A model generated the notes under the pieces. It was not told the origin of the DNA. It made no database searches and saw nothing but the letters and a program-made list of their open reading frames with translations. The position numbers and the translations under genes were made by a program. From a bacterium (GTDB lineage Bacteria; Patescibacteriota; Saccharimonadia; Saccharimonadales; UBA4665): a stretch of DNA of 46,561 nucleotides. Location: contig JAJZAD010000002.1 in assembly GCA_021799575.1 (NCBI GenBank), forward strand, positions 1 to 46,561, given 5' to 3'. Below are positions 25,285 through 34,136 of the stretch, piece after piece; position 1 is the stretch's first letter; each line of letters starts with the position of its first letter.

Positions 25285-25635
25285 AAATACTACTTCTAAA
25301 CTGTAGGATACTTTAACGTTTGTGCTTTAGCGTTACCTATGAAAGAAAAAAACCGGAAGAAAAAGTAATACTTACTTTTTCTAAACCTAATGTCTTTTAA
25401 GCCAGATTTTATTTTTCATTATACATCGGTTGTTTTTATAATTTTAGGCCCTTTTTTTTAAAAAAAATGGCTCCTTCTGAAGTGGTAGCAAACGATTATT
25501 AAATAGCTGTGATTTGGATTAATTTATATGGCGGTAATCCATAAAAAAGTTATATCTACGATAAAATTAACGAATACGCTTGTGTCATAGGCCTTGCATT
25601 ATTAAAGTATTAAATGGTATAAATAGCTTATTCCA
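25285..25635. other. intergenic region with hairpin and A/T runs
   Basis: AGAAAAAGTAA / TTACTTTTTCT at 25358-25368 and 25372-25382 form an 11-bp stem with a 3-nt loop. It lies 5' of the GH5 gene and upstream of the plus-strand coiled-coil gene. A long T/A run follows near 25451-25467. TATAAA about 12 nt before 25636 could serve as -10 for the next gene. No gene is seen. Confidence 0.4.
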
Positions 25636-26268
25636 ATGGGTGATTATGAAAGACCAGACATAATCGGTGAACAAGATCCTATAAAGTTGGGATTAGCAAT
25701 TAACATTTTAGTTCATTTATGTGATGAGACTCCGTGGCAAGGCAAAGAAGTAGTAATGCCTGCCGAAGAATACGGTCGCTTTCGATCGGCAGCTAAAACT
25801 TTGGTTGACGCATTTTTAGACGGCGCTCCATCATATGATAAAGTTACTTGTCAGGACTGCCCAAACGATCAATGTACCCTAGATCAATTAAAAGCTCAGC
25901 TTGTGGCGACTAAAGCATCTAGTGCAATCGAAATCCAAATTCTTTCCAGTAAACTGGAAGCTGCAAAAAGGCTGATCGGCGATCTGAATCGGGAACTAGA
26001 TCGTTCCGGGATAATCGAAGAAGCATATAACGGAGCATTCTCGATTTTAAAGCAAGCGACTCAAGAAACTATTGCAATATTAGACGAAAAAATTAACATA
26101 ATAGATGAAAACGATACTTTCGAGCCCATATCCGTAGAACCATTAACTGTCGCAACCGATTCGGTAAGTCGACGTTTCCCCATTCCACCCGAAGTCGAAG
26201 AACCGGAAGATAATAGTTATGGGGAGAATAATGTTTTTCCATTAAATTCACCGTTTTATAGATACTGA
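25636..26268 (+). CDS. hypothetical coiled-coil protein, sigma-operon partner
   Basis: A 210-residue soluble protein. It contains a Cys-rich motif (VTCQDCPNDQC near residues 74-84) that could bind zinc or respond to redox, then a coiled-coil stretch of about 60 residues (AIEIQILSSKLEAAKRLIGD), then an acidic, Pro-rich tail. No family is recognised. It ends 24 nt before the sigma factor gene and both are co-directional, so it may be an anti-sigma factor or sigma modulator (a Cys switch would fit) although no known anti-sigma fold is visible. Confidence 0.6.
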   Translation: MGDYERPDIIGEQDPIKLGLAINILVHLCDETPWQGKEVVMPAEEYGRFRSAAKTLVDAFLDGAPSYDKVTCQDCPNDQCTLDQLKAQLVATKASSAIEIQILSSKLEAAKRLIGDLNRELDRSGIIEEAYNGAFSILKQATQETIAILDEKINIIDENDTFEPISVEPLTVATDSVSRRFPIPPEVEEPEDNSYGENNVFPLNSPFYRY

Positions 26269-26292
26269 TAAAACCAGAATTGGGAGTACGCA

Positions 26293-26976
26293 ATGAACGG
26301 AGAGGTTATTACTTTTGTAAATCCAGAGATGGCACCGGATACGGATCCCCTAACAGAATCGGTAAGTAGATTCCAGAACTTATGCCGAAATAATCCTGAA
26401 GATAAAGACGTTATCAGTAGCGCTTTTGCAGATATAATTAATGAAACAAATCCTTTAATTTACAGGGTTCTAGTCTCTACCGGACTTCAAGAACACGATG
26501 TTAATGATCTGATGCAAGAAGTCAACATCAGGATGTTCAAAGCTTTTTCGCGCGGTTTATTCGAGGGTAGAAGCAAAGCTAATACTTATATTTATACGCT
26601 GGTACATAACGCAATGTATACTCATCAAGAAAAGGCTAGCCGCAGATCCAGAGTAGAAGAACTTATAGGAGAGAAAGCTATATTCGAGGAGGTTGCTGTG
26701 GATGCGGCGGATGTCGAAACCGCTGCAATCGATAATGTAGAAAACGGTGTTAAGAGTATTCTCGACGGGCTAGATATTGACGAAAAAGATAAACAGCTAC
26801 TTTTTCTCAATGCAGTTAAAGAGCTGTCGCCTAAAGAAATACTCGGGTTGCTGGCGGCAGGTTTTCTGGGCGGCTACGCCATTTCAAAAATCGCTCGTAA
26901 TCACGGAGCAATCAAGGTCGCTACCAAGCGGGCGAGAGACCGTGCCAGCGCAGCTTACAAGCATCCGCAAAATTAA
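26293..26976 (+). CDS. RNA polymerase sigma factor, ECF-like
   Basis: A 227-residue ECF-like sigma factor. Region 2 is clear: IYRVLVSTGLQEHDVNDLMQ followed by EVNIRMFKAF and TYIYTLVHNAMYTHQEKASRR (-10 recognition). A linker (EVAVDAADVETAA) leads to region 4-like helices (VKELSPKEILGLLAAG, then AISKIARNHGAIKVATKRAR) with a glycine-rich, unusual recognition helix. Shine-Dalgarno GGGAG lies 7 nt before ATG. The paired coiled-coil gene upstream probably regulates it. Region 4 departs from the usual pattern, so its promoters may be atypical. Confidence 0.75.
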   Translation: MNGEVITFVNPEMAPDTDPLTESVSRFQNLCRNNPEDKDVISSAFADIINETNPLIYRVLVSTGLQEHDVNDLMQEVNIRMFKAFSRGLFEGRSKANTYIYTLVHNAMYTHQEKASRRSRVEELIGEKAIFEEVAVDAADVETAAIDNVENGVKSILDGLDIDEKDKQLLFLNAVKELSPKEILGLLAAGFLGGYAISKIARNHGAIKVATKRARDRASAAYKHPQN

Positions 26977-26981
26977 ACCGG

Positions 26982-28139
26982 TTAAACAAGAACCCTCCTA
27001 ACGTCAGGACTGAGCGCCGTTAGTAAATTATAATTAAATAAACCGAACTTTGAGGCTAGTTGATCTATCGAGTTCGGGTCGTCGGGATTGTCGCTGTAAA
27101 TAACAACTGCGTCACCGATTTTAGTGCTCAGGTTTTCCAGACTGATAATCGTGTGATTCATACATACGCGTCCGATAATCGGCGTAAATTCAGTTTTAAC
27201 CTTTACTAAACCTGCATTACTAAGCTGCCGATTGACACCTTCGTAATAACCCAGTGGTAAAACTCCGATTTTCATTGGCCGATTGGCGGTAAAGGTATAG
27301 TTATAGCTGACCTTTTCTCCTTTACTCAAATTTATAATCTTAGTTATAGTGCTTACCAGTTTAAGTGCTGGAATCAGCGGTTCAAGCTCGGAGTGTAGTT
27401 TATGTTGCGGCCCGAATGGATTAATTCCGTAAAGGCCTATCCCTAATCTCATACAATTGGCATACCGGGATTTAGCCTTAAGGCTGCCTGCGGTTTGTGC
27501 CAAATGTATCAGCGCGGGTTGACAGCCGCACGCAATAACCTCTTCGACGCAAGCATCAAATACAGCTGTAGCTTCGTCTACGGTGCCCGGATCATCACCG
27601 TCGCTATCGGCTAAATGACTCATAATGCCTTCTAACTCAAGGTTAGGATAGCTTAATATCCGTCGGGTCAGTTGTCTAATTTCCCCGATCTTGGCACCGC
27701 GACGATTCATGCCGCTGTTGCACTCAAGATGAACTTTAACCCTCTTGCCGGTCCGACCCAAAGCATCAATGGTTACAAGCTCATCAACAACGAAAGCAAA
27801 ATTATCAAACTTGATTCTAGTATAGTTTTCGGGTGCTATCGCCCCCATTATTAGAACCGGTTTATCGCTGACGCGTCGGATTCGTAACGCTTCAAAGTAA
27901 CCGTCAACTGCAAAATACGGGAAAATCCGCTCATTAAGTGATTCGGCAACTAAACTAATGCCATGCCCGTAAGCGTTGGCCTTAAGTACAGGAATAATCT
28001 GCATACTTCCCGCACTGCTCAGCTTGAAGAAATCAAAATTGTTAAGCAGGGCCTGCTTAGAAACTTCGATTCGGTTATAAGTAATGAACTGATGCTCAAA
28101 TTTGGCTAAAAAATCATTAATATCCTGCCGTATACCCAT
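26982..28139 (-). CDS. alr: alanine racemase
   Basis: A 385-residue PLP enzyme that interconverts L- and D-alanine for peptidoglycan. The PLP lysine is in VLKANAYGHG (about residue 50) at the N-terminal TIM barrel. MSHLADSDGDD, GIGLYGINPFG and VSYNYTFTANRPM are the other barrel marks. The C-terminal beta-domain has IGRVCMNHTII, where most family members have GRVCMD; the Asp to Asn change is unusual but at the edge of the site. It is downstream of two LLM oxidoreductase genes (56 nt after the second) and likely in one operon. The final stop lies just 6 nt from the stop of the convergent sigma factor gene. Confidence 0.88.
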   Translation of the reverse strand: MGIRQDINDFLAKFEHQFITYNRIEVSKQALLNNFDFFKLSSAGSMQIIPVLKANAYGHGISLVAESLNERIFPYFAVDGYFEALRIRRVSDKPVLIMGAIAPENYTRIKFDNFAFVVDELVTIDALGRTGKRVKVHLECNSGMNRRGAKIGEIRQLTRRILSYPNLELEGIMSHLADSDGDDPGTVDEATAVFDACVEEVIACGCQPALIHLAQTAGSLKAKSRYANCMRLGIGLYGINPFGPQHKLHSELEPLIPALKLVSTITKIINLSKGEKVSYNYTFTANRPMKIGVLPLGYYEGVNRQLSNAGLVKVKTEFTPIIGRVCMNHTIISLENLSTKIGDAVVIYSDNPDDPNSIDQLASKFGLFNYNLLTALSPDVRRVLV

Positions 28140-28195
28140 GGTTTTTTTGCTAACGTCTCAATTCTAATGACATTAAAGTGATATATACCGGGTTA

Positions 28196-29074
28196 TTAAT
28201 TAAGTTCATGTATCTGTTGAACCGTAGAAGCAAATTTTTCAAATGAGCTTACTGACCCGTCTTTACTGGCCGCATAGATCACGTGTTCAATCCCTAATTC
28301 ATGGAGTTGAACAACCGTTTTAAGTGTTCCATCTTGATTCATCGCCGCTTCGGTAATGCCGACTCCGGCGAGACATGTCTTTTCGATCTGATTATAATCG
28401 CGTCCGATATCGCTGCAGTGTTTAGCCAGCACTTGTAATTTATGCTGCAGTTGTGCTTTGTCTTGGGCGAAAAGATTGCAGGCGTCTCCGTACTGAGCCA
28501 CAAAACGTAACGTTTTCTCTTCCCCGCTGCCTCCGATCAATATTGGCGGATGTGGTCTTGTTACAGACTGAGGGGATAAGTACGGCTCGGGCAATTTGTA
28601 GATTTCGCCATTAAACGGTTTTGAATCTCCCGACCACATCTGAAGCGCTAACTTCAATGTATCTTCCAGCCTCACGAAACGTCTGCTGTGAAGCGGATCA
28701 AGCAGGCCTAAGGCGATAGCTTCTTGATTATTCCAACCGGCACCGATACCGAAATACGCCCGTCCTCCTGATACCACGTCGAGCGTGGTAACAGCATTAA
28801 TCAGGACTGCCGGCTCTCGATAGATTACTCCCGTAACCATTGTTCCTAGGGTTACTTTCTGAGTTACACCGGCAAGATAACCCAGTGCCGTATAGGCTTC
28901 TAGCATCGGGTCGGTATAGGGACCTATACCCGGAAGCTGAAAAAAATGGTCCATAACCCATAGACTATCGAAGCCTGCGCTTTCAGCTGCTTGGGCAATT
29001 TGTTTTAAGTGCTGATGGATAGATGCGTCACCGCCTGGATAATCGAAACGGTTAATTTGTAAGCCTACCCTCAT
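28196..29074 (-). CDS. LLM-class F420-dependent oxidoreductase (Rv1855c-like)
   Basis: A 292-residue luciferase-like monooxygenase-fold enzyme that uses reduced or oxidised F420 (or a flavin in some relatives). Features: GLQINRFDYPGG, SLWVMDHFFQLPGIG near residue 39-53, AVTTLDVVSGGRAYFGIGAGW, and the cofactor phosphate strand PHPPILIGGSGEEKTLR. The pattern MDHFFQ...GIGPY...PMLEAY is that of the Rv1855c group of actinobacteria. The substrate is unknown. Shine-Dalgarno AAGGAGG lies 6 nt before ATG, and the gene follows the FGD-like gene after 14 nt, so the two are translated from one message. Confidence 0.82.
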   Translation of the reverse strand: MRVGLQINRFDYPGGDASIHQHLKQIAQAAESAGFDSLWVMDHFFQLPGIGPYTDPMLEAYTALGYLAGVTQKVTLGTMVTGVIYREPAVLINAVTTLDVVSGGRAYFGIGAGWNNQEAIALGLLDPLHSRRFVRLEDTLKLALQMWSGDSKPFNGEIYKLPEPYLSPQSVTRPHPPILIGGSGEEKTLRFVAQYGDACNLFAQDKAQLQHKLQVLAKHCSDIGRDYNQIEKTCLAGVGITEAAMNQDGTLKTVVQLHELGIEHVIYAASKDGSVSSFEKFASTVQQIHELN

Positions 29075-29088
29075 TAATGCCTCCTTGG

Positions 29089-30063
29089 TTATAATCGTTT
29101 GAGCCGCGGCAATAATTGTTCGCCTAAAATTTTAATCGTCGATATTTGGTTTAATGAGGTAGTTTGAATGCCGACGATATCTGCCTTCAGCTGACTAATA
29201 AGCGGCGCATAGATATTATAGTAATCATCCACGCTAGAAGCTATGGAATAACGTTCCAGGATTGCTGATTTTGGTAAAGCATCGGCTTCCGTCTGCAGTT
29301 GCTCCGGATCAATAGCCCGATCTCTGTCCGGAGCTCTGAGGCCTCTTTGAGGCGCAATTGCTTGCCAAGCTTCGGCTTCTGAAGTCGCGAAAATGGACCA
29401 GTGGGTTGCTACAACTTTAAAATCGGCTTTAGTGGTTAAGGTTCTAGCCGGCTTTAAAACATTTGTGAGTGCCTCTTGGAGATTTTTGACACTGATCAAT
29501 ACCCCGTCAAAAGCCTCTCCCGCCCAGGAAGCGCTTTTAGGCCCACCGGCGGCTAAGATAAGAGGTATCTTATGTATCGGCTCGCTATACAGTTTAGCCG
29601 ATTTGGTTTGATAGTAACGTCCGTCGTAGTCTAATTTTTCTCCGTTTAAAAGTCGACTGATAATCGATATCGCTTCTCGCATCCTGGCTTGGCGTTCGGC
29701 ATATGGCGGCAAAAGGTATCCTAGAGGACCTTCATTGATATTTTCACCGCTACCAACTCCTAGTTCAAACCGCCCGCCAGATAAGCGGTCAAGCGTAGCC
29801 GCTGCCTGGGCTATAACTGCGGGGTGAAAGCGGAATAGTGGAGATATTACCGCAGTCATTAATTTGATCCGTTTTGTGGTGACTGCCATTGCACCTAGAA
29901 TAGATAAGCTAAAACCTGCACGGCCCTTGTCAGCCACCCAAGGATGAAAATGCTCAGATAGCATTACACCGTCAAAACCGGCCTGTTCTGCCGCCAAGGC
30001 GTGCTCTATTAGCTCTTCAGGCTGAAACTGCTCGTCCGAGCAAAACCAATAAATAGCTGCCAT
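29089..30063 (-). CDS. FGD-like F420-dependent dehydrogenase (G6PDH family)
   Basis: A 324-residue TIM-barrel enzyme of the LLM class. It matches the F420-dependent glucose-6-phosphate dehydrogenase group: LSEHFHPW (residues 36-43, with the His and Trp that face F420), FHPAVIAQAAATLDRLSGGR, VGSGENINEG (about 104-113, with the catalytic-type Glu) and RYYQTKSAKLYSEP. Known FGD reduces F420 with glucose-6-phosphate. The sugar-phosphate residues of mycobacterial FGD1 are not clearly conserved here, so another alcohol substrate is possible. It is the first gene of a likely operon with an Rv1855c-type enzyme and alanine racemase. TAAATA at 30072-30077 lies 8 nt before ATG. Confidence 0.82.
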   Translation of the reverse strand: MAAIYWFCSDEQFQPEELIEHALAAEQAGFDGVMLSEHFHPWVADKGRAGFSLSILGAMAVTTKRIKLMTAVISPLFRFHPAVIAQAAATLDRLSGGRFELGVGSGENINEGPLGYLLPPYAERQARMREAISIISRLLNGEKLDYDGRYYQTKSAKLYSEPIHKIPLILAAGGPKSASWAGEAFDGVLISVKNLQEALTNVLKPARTLTTKADFKVVATHWSIFATSEAEAWQAIAPQRGLRAPDRDRAIDPEQLQTEADALPKSAILERYSIASSVDDYYNIYAPLISQLKADIVGIQTTSLNQISTIKILGEQLLPRLKRL

Positions 30064-30316
30064 ATATTATCTATTTAACCCCGAAACTGTTAATAAGACT
30101 AGCTTAGAAAAAAAAGATCCGGCTGATAGAGGTTTCTAAGTCAACTAAGAGCCTTAGAAATAGACGTAAGCATACCTTACAAGATTGTCGATGATCGTAT
30201 GATTAGTCCGTCAGCGGTTTATCGGCTCCCGAACCAAAAACAGTTCGGTCTAGAAACGTTTTACGTATAGCGACTACCTGGATTTCTATTGAGCTGGTTA
30301 AAATATTTTTATGGTT

Positions 30317-30949
30317 TTAAAAACTGCCTCTATCCGTACTTAATACGTCCGGTCCGCTACTTCCTCTACCGCGCTTTAGTTCGTAAAAAGCATCATATGC
30401 ACTAATCCCGACTAGAGAATCCCATAGCTTAACCGACTGCTCCGGATCGGGTAGTCTACCTAGAACAGGACCGAAAAAAGCCGAGTTCGCGCCATAACTA
30501 TCTGTGAATATTATTGCGGGTACGCCTATATCATCACCAACCGCTTCTAGAGCCGACTGGCTGGATTCGATCAACTCCACGTCCAGGCCAACATCATCAG
30601 CGGCGGCTATTAACCCTGGATTAAGCTTATTTTTTTCAAGCACTTCCCGGATAAGTTCATTGTTGTAAGCGACTCCGTCAATAAAATGTCGTTTACCGAA
30701 GTGGGAATATAAGTCGATAATGTTAACTCCGGTTTTAGACGCTTTAAGTATAACTCTTTCTACTCGGTGCGAGGGCATATGTTGGTCGTCTTGAATAAGA
30801 TCATTACTCTCGAGCTCACCGTTTTGGTAAGCCAGGCTAAACATCCGCCACTCTATAGCGAGCTCTCTTTTTTCAGACACCGTTAATATGAATCGGCTGG
30901 CAATCCAGCACCACGGGCAACCCGGATCAAAGTAAAAAGCGATATTCAT
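30317..30949 (-). CDS. DsbA-fold mycothiol-dependent reductase (Rv2466c-like)
   Basis: A 210-residue thioredoxin-fold protein with a helical insert. Active site FDPGCPWCWI near residue 8-17 is the same CPWC as in Rv2466c of mycobacteria. EAVGDDIGVPAIIF holds the cis-Pro loop, AFFGPVLGRLP and KLWDSLVG follow the same order as in Rv2466c, and FYELKRGRG matches its tail. Rv2466c is a mycothiol-dependent oxidoreductase that can reduce nitro compounds. This protein has no signal peptide, so it is cytoplasmic. ATG 30949 is chosen because TATAAT (30959-30964) lies 9 nt upstream; the ATG at 30976 precedes it. FrnE-type DsbA proteins are the main alternative. Confidence 0.8.
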   Translation of the reverse strand: MNIAFYFDPGCPWCWIASRFILTVSEKRELAIEWRMFSLAYQNGELESNDLIQDDQHMPSHRVERVILKASKTGVNIIDLYSHFGKRHFIDGVAYNNELIREVLEKNKLNPGLIAAADDVGLDVELIESSQSALEAVGDDIGVPAIIFTDSYGANSAFFGPVLGRLPDPEQSVKLWDSLVGISAYDAFYELKRGRGSSGPDVLSTDRGSF

Positions 30950-31013
30950 TTGACTTAAATTATAGCAATGACTCAAAACGTGATCGACCGGTTAAATACC
31001 AAAACTCAAGGCG

Positions 31014-33284
31014 CTATTTCTTACTCGCAGCTGTTCGTTTTGAGATTATTCTCTCAACTATTAGCAATGCTACGCCTAAGAAAAGCAGAGCTGCTACCAG
31101 ATAGTTAAAGCTACTGCGATTGTTTGACGTCTTCGGAGCTATAGCCGCAAGCGCCGGATCAAGTTTCTCAACTTGACTGACTAAACCTGATGAAGGGTCT
31201 TTAACAGTGTAAACTCCTGCAAGCGTATTAGTGGTGCTTGCCGTGTTGCCACTACTGGTTACTGAAGTCGGTGTAAAACCGAAAACAGCTGAAGCCGATA
31301 TATTGCCCTCGTTACCCGGCATCGATTGGGACTGGTTAGAAACGTTTCCATTATTAGAGCTAATCGTTCCTGGCGCTGTCGATTGAGTTAATGGCGAGAA
31401 GTCGCCCAACCAGTTCCCGAAGATGTTAATGAAAAGTATACCGAACCAGTTAGTTAAGCTAAACTGGTCGTTTACCATGTTACCGAGATTAACTGCCGAA
31501 TAGGCGTTGCCTGTTGTGGCATTGCCGCCGGTAGTGTTGTTTGTAACGGACGCGTTGCCGCTTTTAGCGGAAACGTTGATGTTATTATTGATGGTATTAT
31601 TCGTTTGATCAGTCAGGTTAGCATTCGTGTTAACCGTATTATTTTCGGTGAGATTTGACCCGTAAGCAGCAGAGGTAGATCCAGCCGGCGCGTTCATCAT
31701 TAACCCGATCCACTTTCCTGAAACATTAATGAATACCAGGAGCGTATCCGCGCCGACCACCTGATCGCCGGTAAGGTTAAGGATCGTAACGTTAGTTGAA
31801 GAATTGCCGGATGTGGCATTGCCGCCGGTAGTGTTGTTTGTAACGGACGCGTTGCCGCTTTGAGCAAGCGCGTTAATTGAGTTATTGATCGCCGTATTGT
31901 TGGTGAGATTGGCGTTTATATTAGTAGTGGCACCGGAGTTGACTGTAGTGGTAGAATTAGGCCCATTAGAACCAATCAGCTGACTCAGCAATTGGCTCGG
32001 TACCTCTATATTACCGTTAAGATTGCCGTAAACATTAATGGTCCCGACAAAAGAGTTTTGAGCTCCGATCATTGAATTTATCATGTTTAGGACGTTAGCT
32101 ACCGATTCGGCATTTCCGGATGTGGCATTGCCACCTGTGGTATTGCCTGTAACCGACGCATCGCCACTCTGAGCAGCTAAAACTATATTATTGTTTATTA
32201 GGTTGTTGCTGCTTGTATTAATAGTCAGATTATTGTTCGTATTCTGGTTCACACTGGTATTGCCGTTAATATTAGACAGTAAAACACTTGGGTTAATTAA
32301 CAGATTGCCCTGGATGTTGCCGTATAGGTTAGTGGTAAAAGTATCGACATTACCTTCGGTCATAGGCGTAGTAGACTGTAAAACGTTAATTACGTTAGCT
32401 ACAGTACTCGCGTTGCCGGATGCGGCATTACCGCCGAGTGTATCATTTATCACACTGGCGTTGCCGGATGCGGCATAAGAATTAATGTTATTACTTATAG
32501 CAGCGTTATAAAAACCGTCAAAGGTAGTGTTGTTATTGTTATTTAATGTGATAGACGGATCGGATGCTCCAGTCGGAGCGGGAGGACTGGTTACGCTGAC
32601 GGTATTTGGGACGTAATGACCGCTCGCGGGATCGTAAATCCACTGTGTCGTATCCCACATGCCGGTAGATGGATTGTAACTATAATTTTGGGGAGTTATT
32701 GGCGTAGTCTGACCGGTCGAGGGATTCCAAATATAGTATTGGTTTTGCCACATTCCTGTCGAGGGATTATATATAAACGTATTGGCTGCCGGACCAGTGG
32801 GACTAGTAGGACCCGTTTGGTTAGCTGAGTTGCTTGACGAATTGCTATTAGCACTAGTGTCGGTAGCAGTTGACGAATGAGTTTGATTATTATCTGTAGC
32901 TGATTGACCGGTTGTGCTTTGGTTTGTTGAGTTAGAAGACAGATCAGAAGGTACAACACTGCTTAATTTAGTGTTGGTTGTGGCTGTAGATCCTGTGCTG
33001 CTAGCGGTTGAGTCAGAGCTGCCATTGCCGGCTGATGAGGATGTTTGAGATGACGTTCCAGAAGAGGATGTATTATTGCCGGCATTGCTGCCGGTATTAG
33101 TATTGGACACCTGATTGTTGGACGCACTTTGGCTGCCGCTAGCAGAGGTATTGGTACTGGTATTAGTAGTAGTAGAGTCTGCCAATACAACAGGAACATT
33201 CCATCCTAACGCTAGCATTAAGGCCAAAAAATAAATCAATATAATCTTGCACTTGCCGACTGAATTATAAATTGCTCTGCTCAT
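31014..33284 (-). CDS. large secreted repeat protein with C-terminal membrane anchor
   Basis: A 756-residue surface protein from ATG 33284, with Shine-Dalgarno AAGGAG about 10 nt upstream. It has a signal peptide (ILIYFLALMLALGW) followed by a low-complexity Ser/Thr/Asn/Gly region of about 150 residues, then a Trp/Tyr module repeated four times in variants (YNPSTGMWQNQYY, YNPSTGMWDTTQW), then four copies of a 100-130-residue module built on SGNASVTNNTTGGNATSGNA with a following hydrophobic strand (INVYGNLNGN, INVSGKWIG, INIFGNWLGD). It ends with one helix and a basic tail (LVAALLFLGVALLIVERIISKR), a membrane anchor. The composition suggests a beta-solenoid adhesin. In-frame start codons further upstream are unlikely. 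Confidence 0.75.
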   Translation of the reverse strand: MSRAIYNSVGKCKIILIYFLALMLALGWNVPVVLADSTTTNTSTNTSASGSQSASNNQVSNTNTGSNAGNNTSSSGTSSQTSSSAGNGSSDSTASSTGSTATTNTKLSSVVPSDLSSNSTNQSTTGQSATDNNQTHSSTATDTSANSNSSSNSANQTGPTSPTGPAANTFIYNPSTGMWQNQYYIWNPSTGQTTPITPQNYSYNPSTGMWDTTQWIYDPASGHYVPNTVSVTSPPAPTGASDPSITLNNNNNTTFDGFYNAAISNNINSYAASGNASVINDTLGGNAASGNASTVANVINVLQSTTPMTEGNVDTFTTNLYGNIQGNLLINPSVLLSNINGNTSVNQNTNNNLTINTSSNNLINNNIVLAAQSGDASVTGNTTGGNATSGNAESVANVLNMINSMIGAQNSFVGTINVYGNLNGNIEVPSQLLSQLIGSNGPNSTTTVNSGATTNINANLTNNTAINNSINALAQSGNASVTNNTTGGNATSGNSSTNVTILNLTGDQVVGADTLLVFINVSGKWIGLMMNAPAGSTSAAYGSNLTENNTVNTNANLTDQTNNTINNNINVSAKSGNASVTNNTTGGNATTGNAYSAVNLGNMVNDQFSLTNWFGILFINIFGNWLGDFSPLTQSTAPGTISSNNGNVSNQSQSMPGNEGNISASAVFGFTPTSVTSSGNTASTTNTLAGVYTVKDPSSGLVSQVEKLDPALAAIAPKTSNNRSSFNYLVAALLFLGVALLIVERIISKRTAASKK

Positions 33285-33319
33285 ATTCTTGGCGCTCCTT
33301 ACTCTAGTAAAGGGTTTGA

Positions 33320-33356
33320 TGCAGGACGAGTTAATGTTGGCTTTAACCGCCCTGCA
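33320..33356 (-). repeat. long imperfect hairpin before the large repeat protein gene
   Basis: Arms TGCAGGACGAGTTAA and TTAACCGCCCTGCA around an 8-nt loop. On the minus strand the pairing is nearly complete with one G-U and one bulge. No T-run follows, so it is more likely a regulatory or RNA-stability element than a terminator. Confidence 0.55.
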
Positions 33357-33402
33357 TATAGGTCCTTTTTGCACCCTAGCAAAAAGCTCGAACTAAAAAT
33401 CC

Positions 33403-34002
33403 TTAGTTGGAGTAGTTAATGCTAAGTGTAGTGCTGCTAACGTTATTGGCGTTGCCTGATGTGGCATTGCCGCCAGTAGTATTGTCCGCAACTTTTACAT
33501 CACCGCTGCTCGAATTTTGAGTATTGTTGTTCTCAATTTCCACGGTATTGGTATTGGTAACCGTAGTGGTTACGTCGTTAGCTGACTTAACCACATTAAC
33601 CGAATCAGGGCCGGTTGTTCCGACTGTTACGTTCGGTGTAGTAGTGCTGCTGTTGCCTCCGCTTACGGCGGTTGATCCGGACATCGTGTTGTTGTATGTC
33701 ACTGCCGCACTAAGCGTAGAGGTGTTAGATGCAGTACCGCTGGTAGCGCTACCACCGGTAGTGTTGTGTTCGACTCTGACGTCGCCGCTACCGGACCACT
33801 GCGGGTTATTGTTAGTTGCACTCAATTGGTTAGTATTGCTAACCGTCGTATACACGTGGTTAAAGTGCTTCACAATATTTGTCGAGTCCGGACCGGTATT
33901 GTTTACCGTTGTCATCGCACCCGCTGTAGATCCCAGGCCCGCCAACAGACCCAAGGATGCTACCGTTGAACCGGTTATCTTGAGTAACCTTAGGTGGTTC
34001 AT
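33403..34002 (-). CDS. secreted protein with two tandem TGPDS/NTTGG modules
   Basis: A 199-residue secreted protein. Signal peptide at 1-29 (VASLGLLAGLGSTAGA). The remainder is two copies of a module of about 80-90 residues: TGPDSTNIVKHFNHVYTTV...NTNQLSATNNN...SGSGDVRVEHNTTGGSATSG...NTST and TGPDSVNVVKSANDVTTTV...NTNTVEIENNN...SSSGDVKVADNTTGGNATSG. The sequence is poor in charge and rich in Asn, Thr, Ser and Gly, pointing to a beta-strand-rich extracellular part. It belongs to the same repeat family as its neighbours. Shine-Dalgarno AAGGAGGG stands before the ATG. There is no membrane anchor; it may attach to the other proteins of the operon. Confidence 0.7.
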   Translation of the reverse strand: MNHLRLLKITGSTVASLGLLAGLGSTAGAMTTVNNTGPDSTNIVKHFNHVYTTVSNTNQLSATNNNPQWSGSGDVRVEHNTTGGSATSGTASNTSTLSAAVTYNNTMSGSTAVSGGNSSTTTPNVTVGTTGPDSVNVVKSANDVTTTVTNTNTVEIENNNTQNSSSGDVKVADNTTGGNATSGNANNVSSTTLSINYSN

Positions 34003-34050
34003 TATTTCCCTCCTTTTATTAAATTAATAGTTTTTTTTGGCTCGGGTTTT

Positions 34051-34112
34051 CCGCCCGACGGAAGCGAGCGAGTCTATTAAAGACAACTGCACCACTCACT
34101 CCGGCCGGGCGG
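34051..34112. repeat. GC-rich extended inverted repeat in spacer
   Basis: Outer arms CCGCCCG (34051-34057) and CGGGCGG (34106-34112). Inner arms such as GCGAGT (34068-34073) with ACTCAC (34094-34099, allowing a G-U pair) also match. The patch is strikingly G+C-rich in AT-rich surroundings. It lies in the spacer between two co-directional genes of the repeat-protein cluster. Confidence 0.5.
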
Positions 34113-34136
34113 CAAGCCCGTCGTGTTTATTTTGTA

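Noticed and set aside
31014-33284. CRISPR-like array in the repeat protein gene
   Set aside because: The repeats are degenerate, in frame and protein-coding, with no regular spacers.
33524-34027. Long plus-strand frame opposite the surface-repeat gene
   Set aside because: It is the antisense of the repeat protein gene; the minus strand has the signal peptide and the Shine-Dalgarno.
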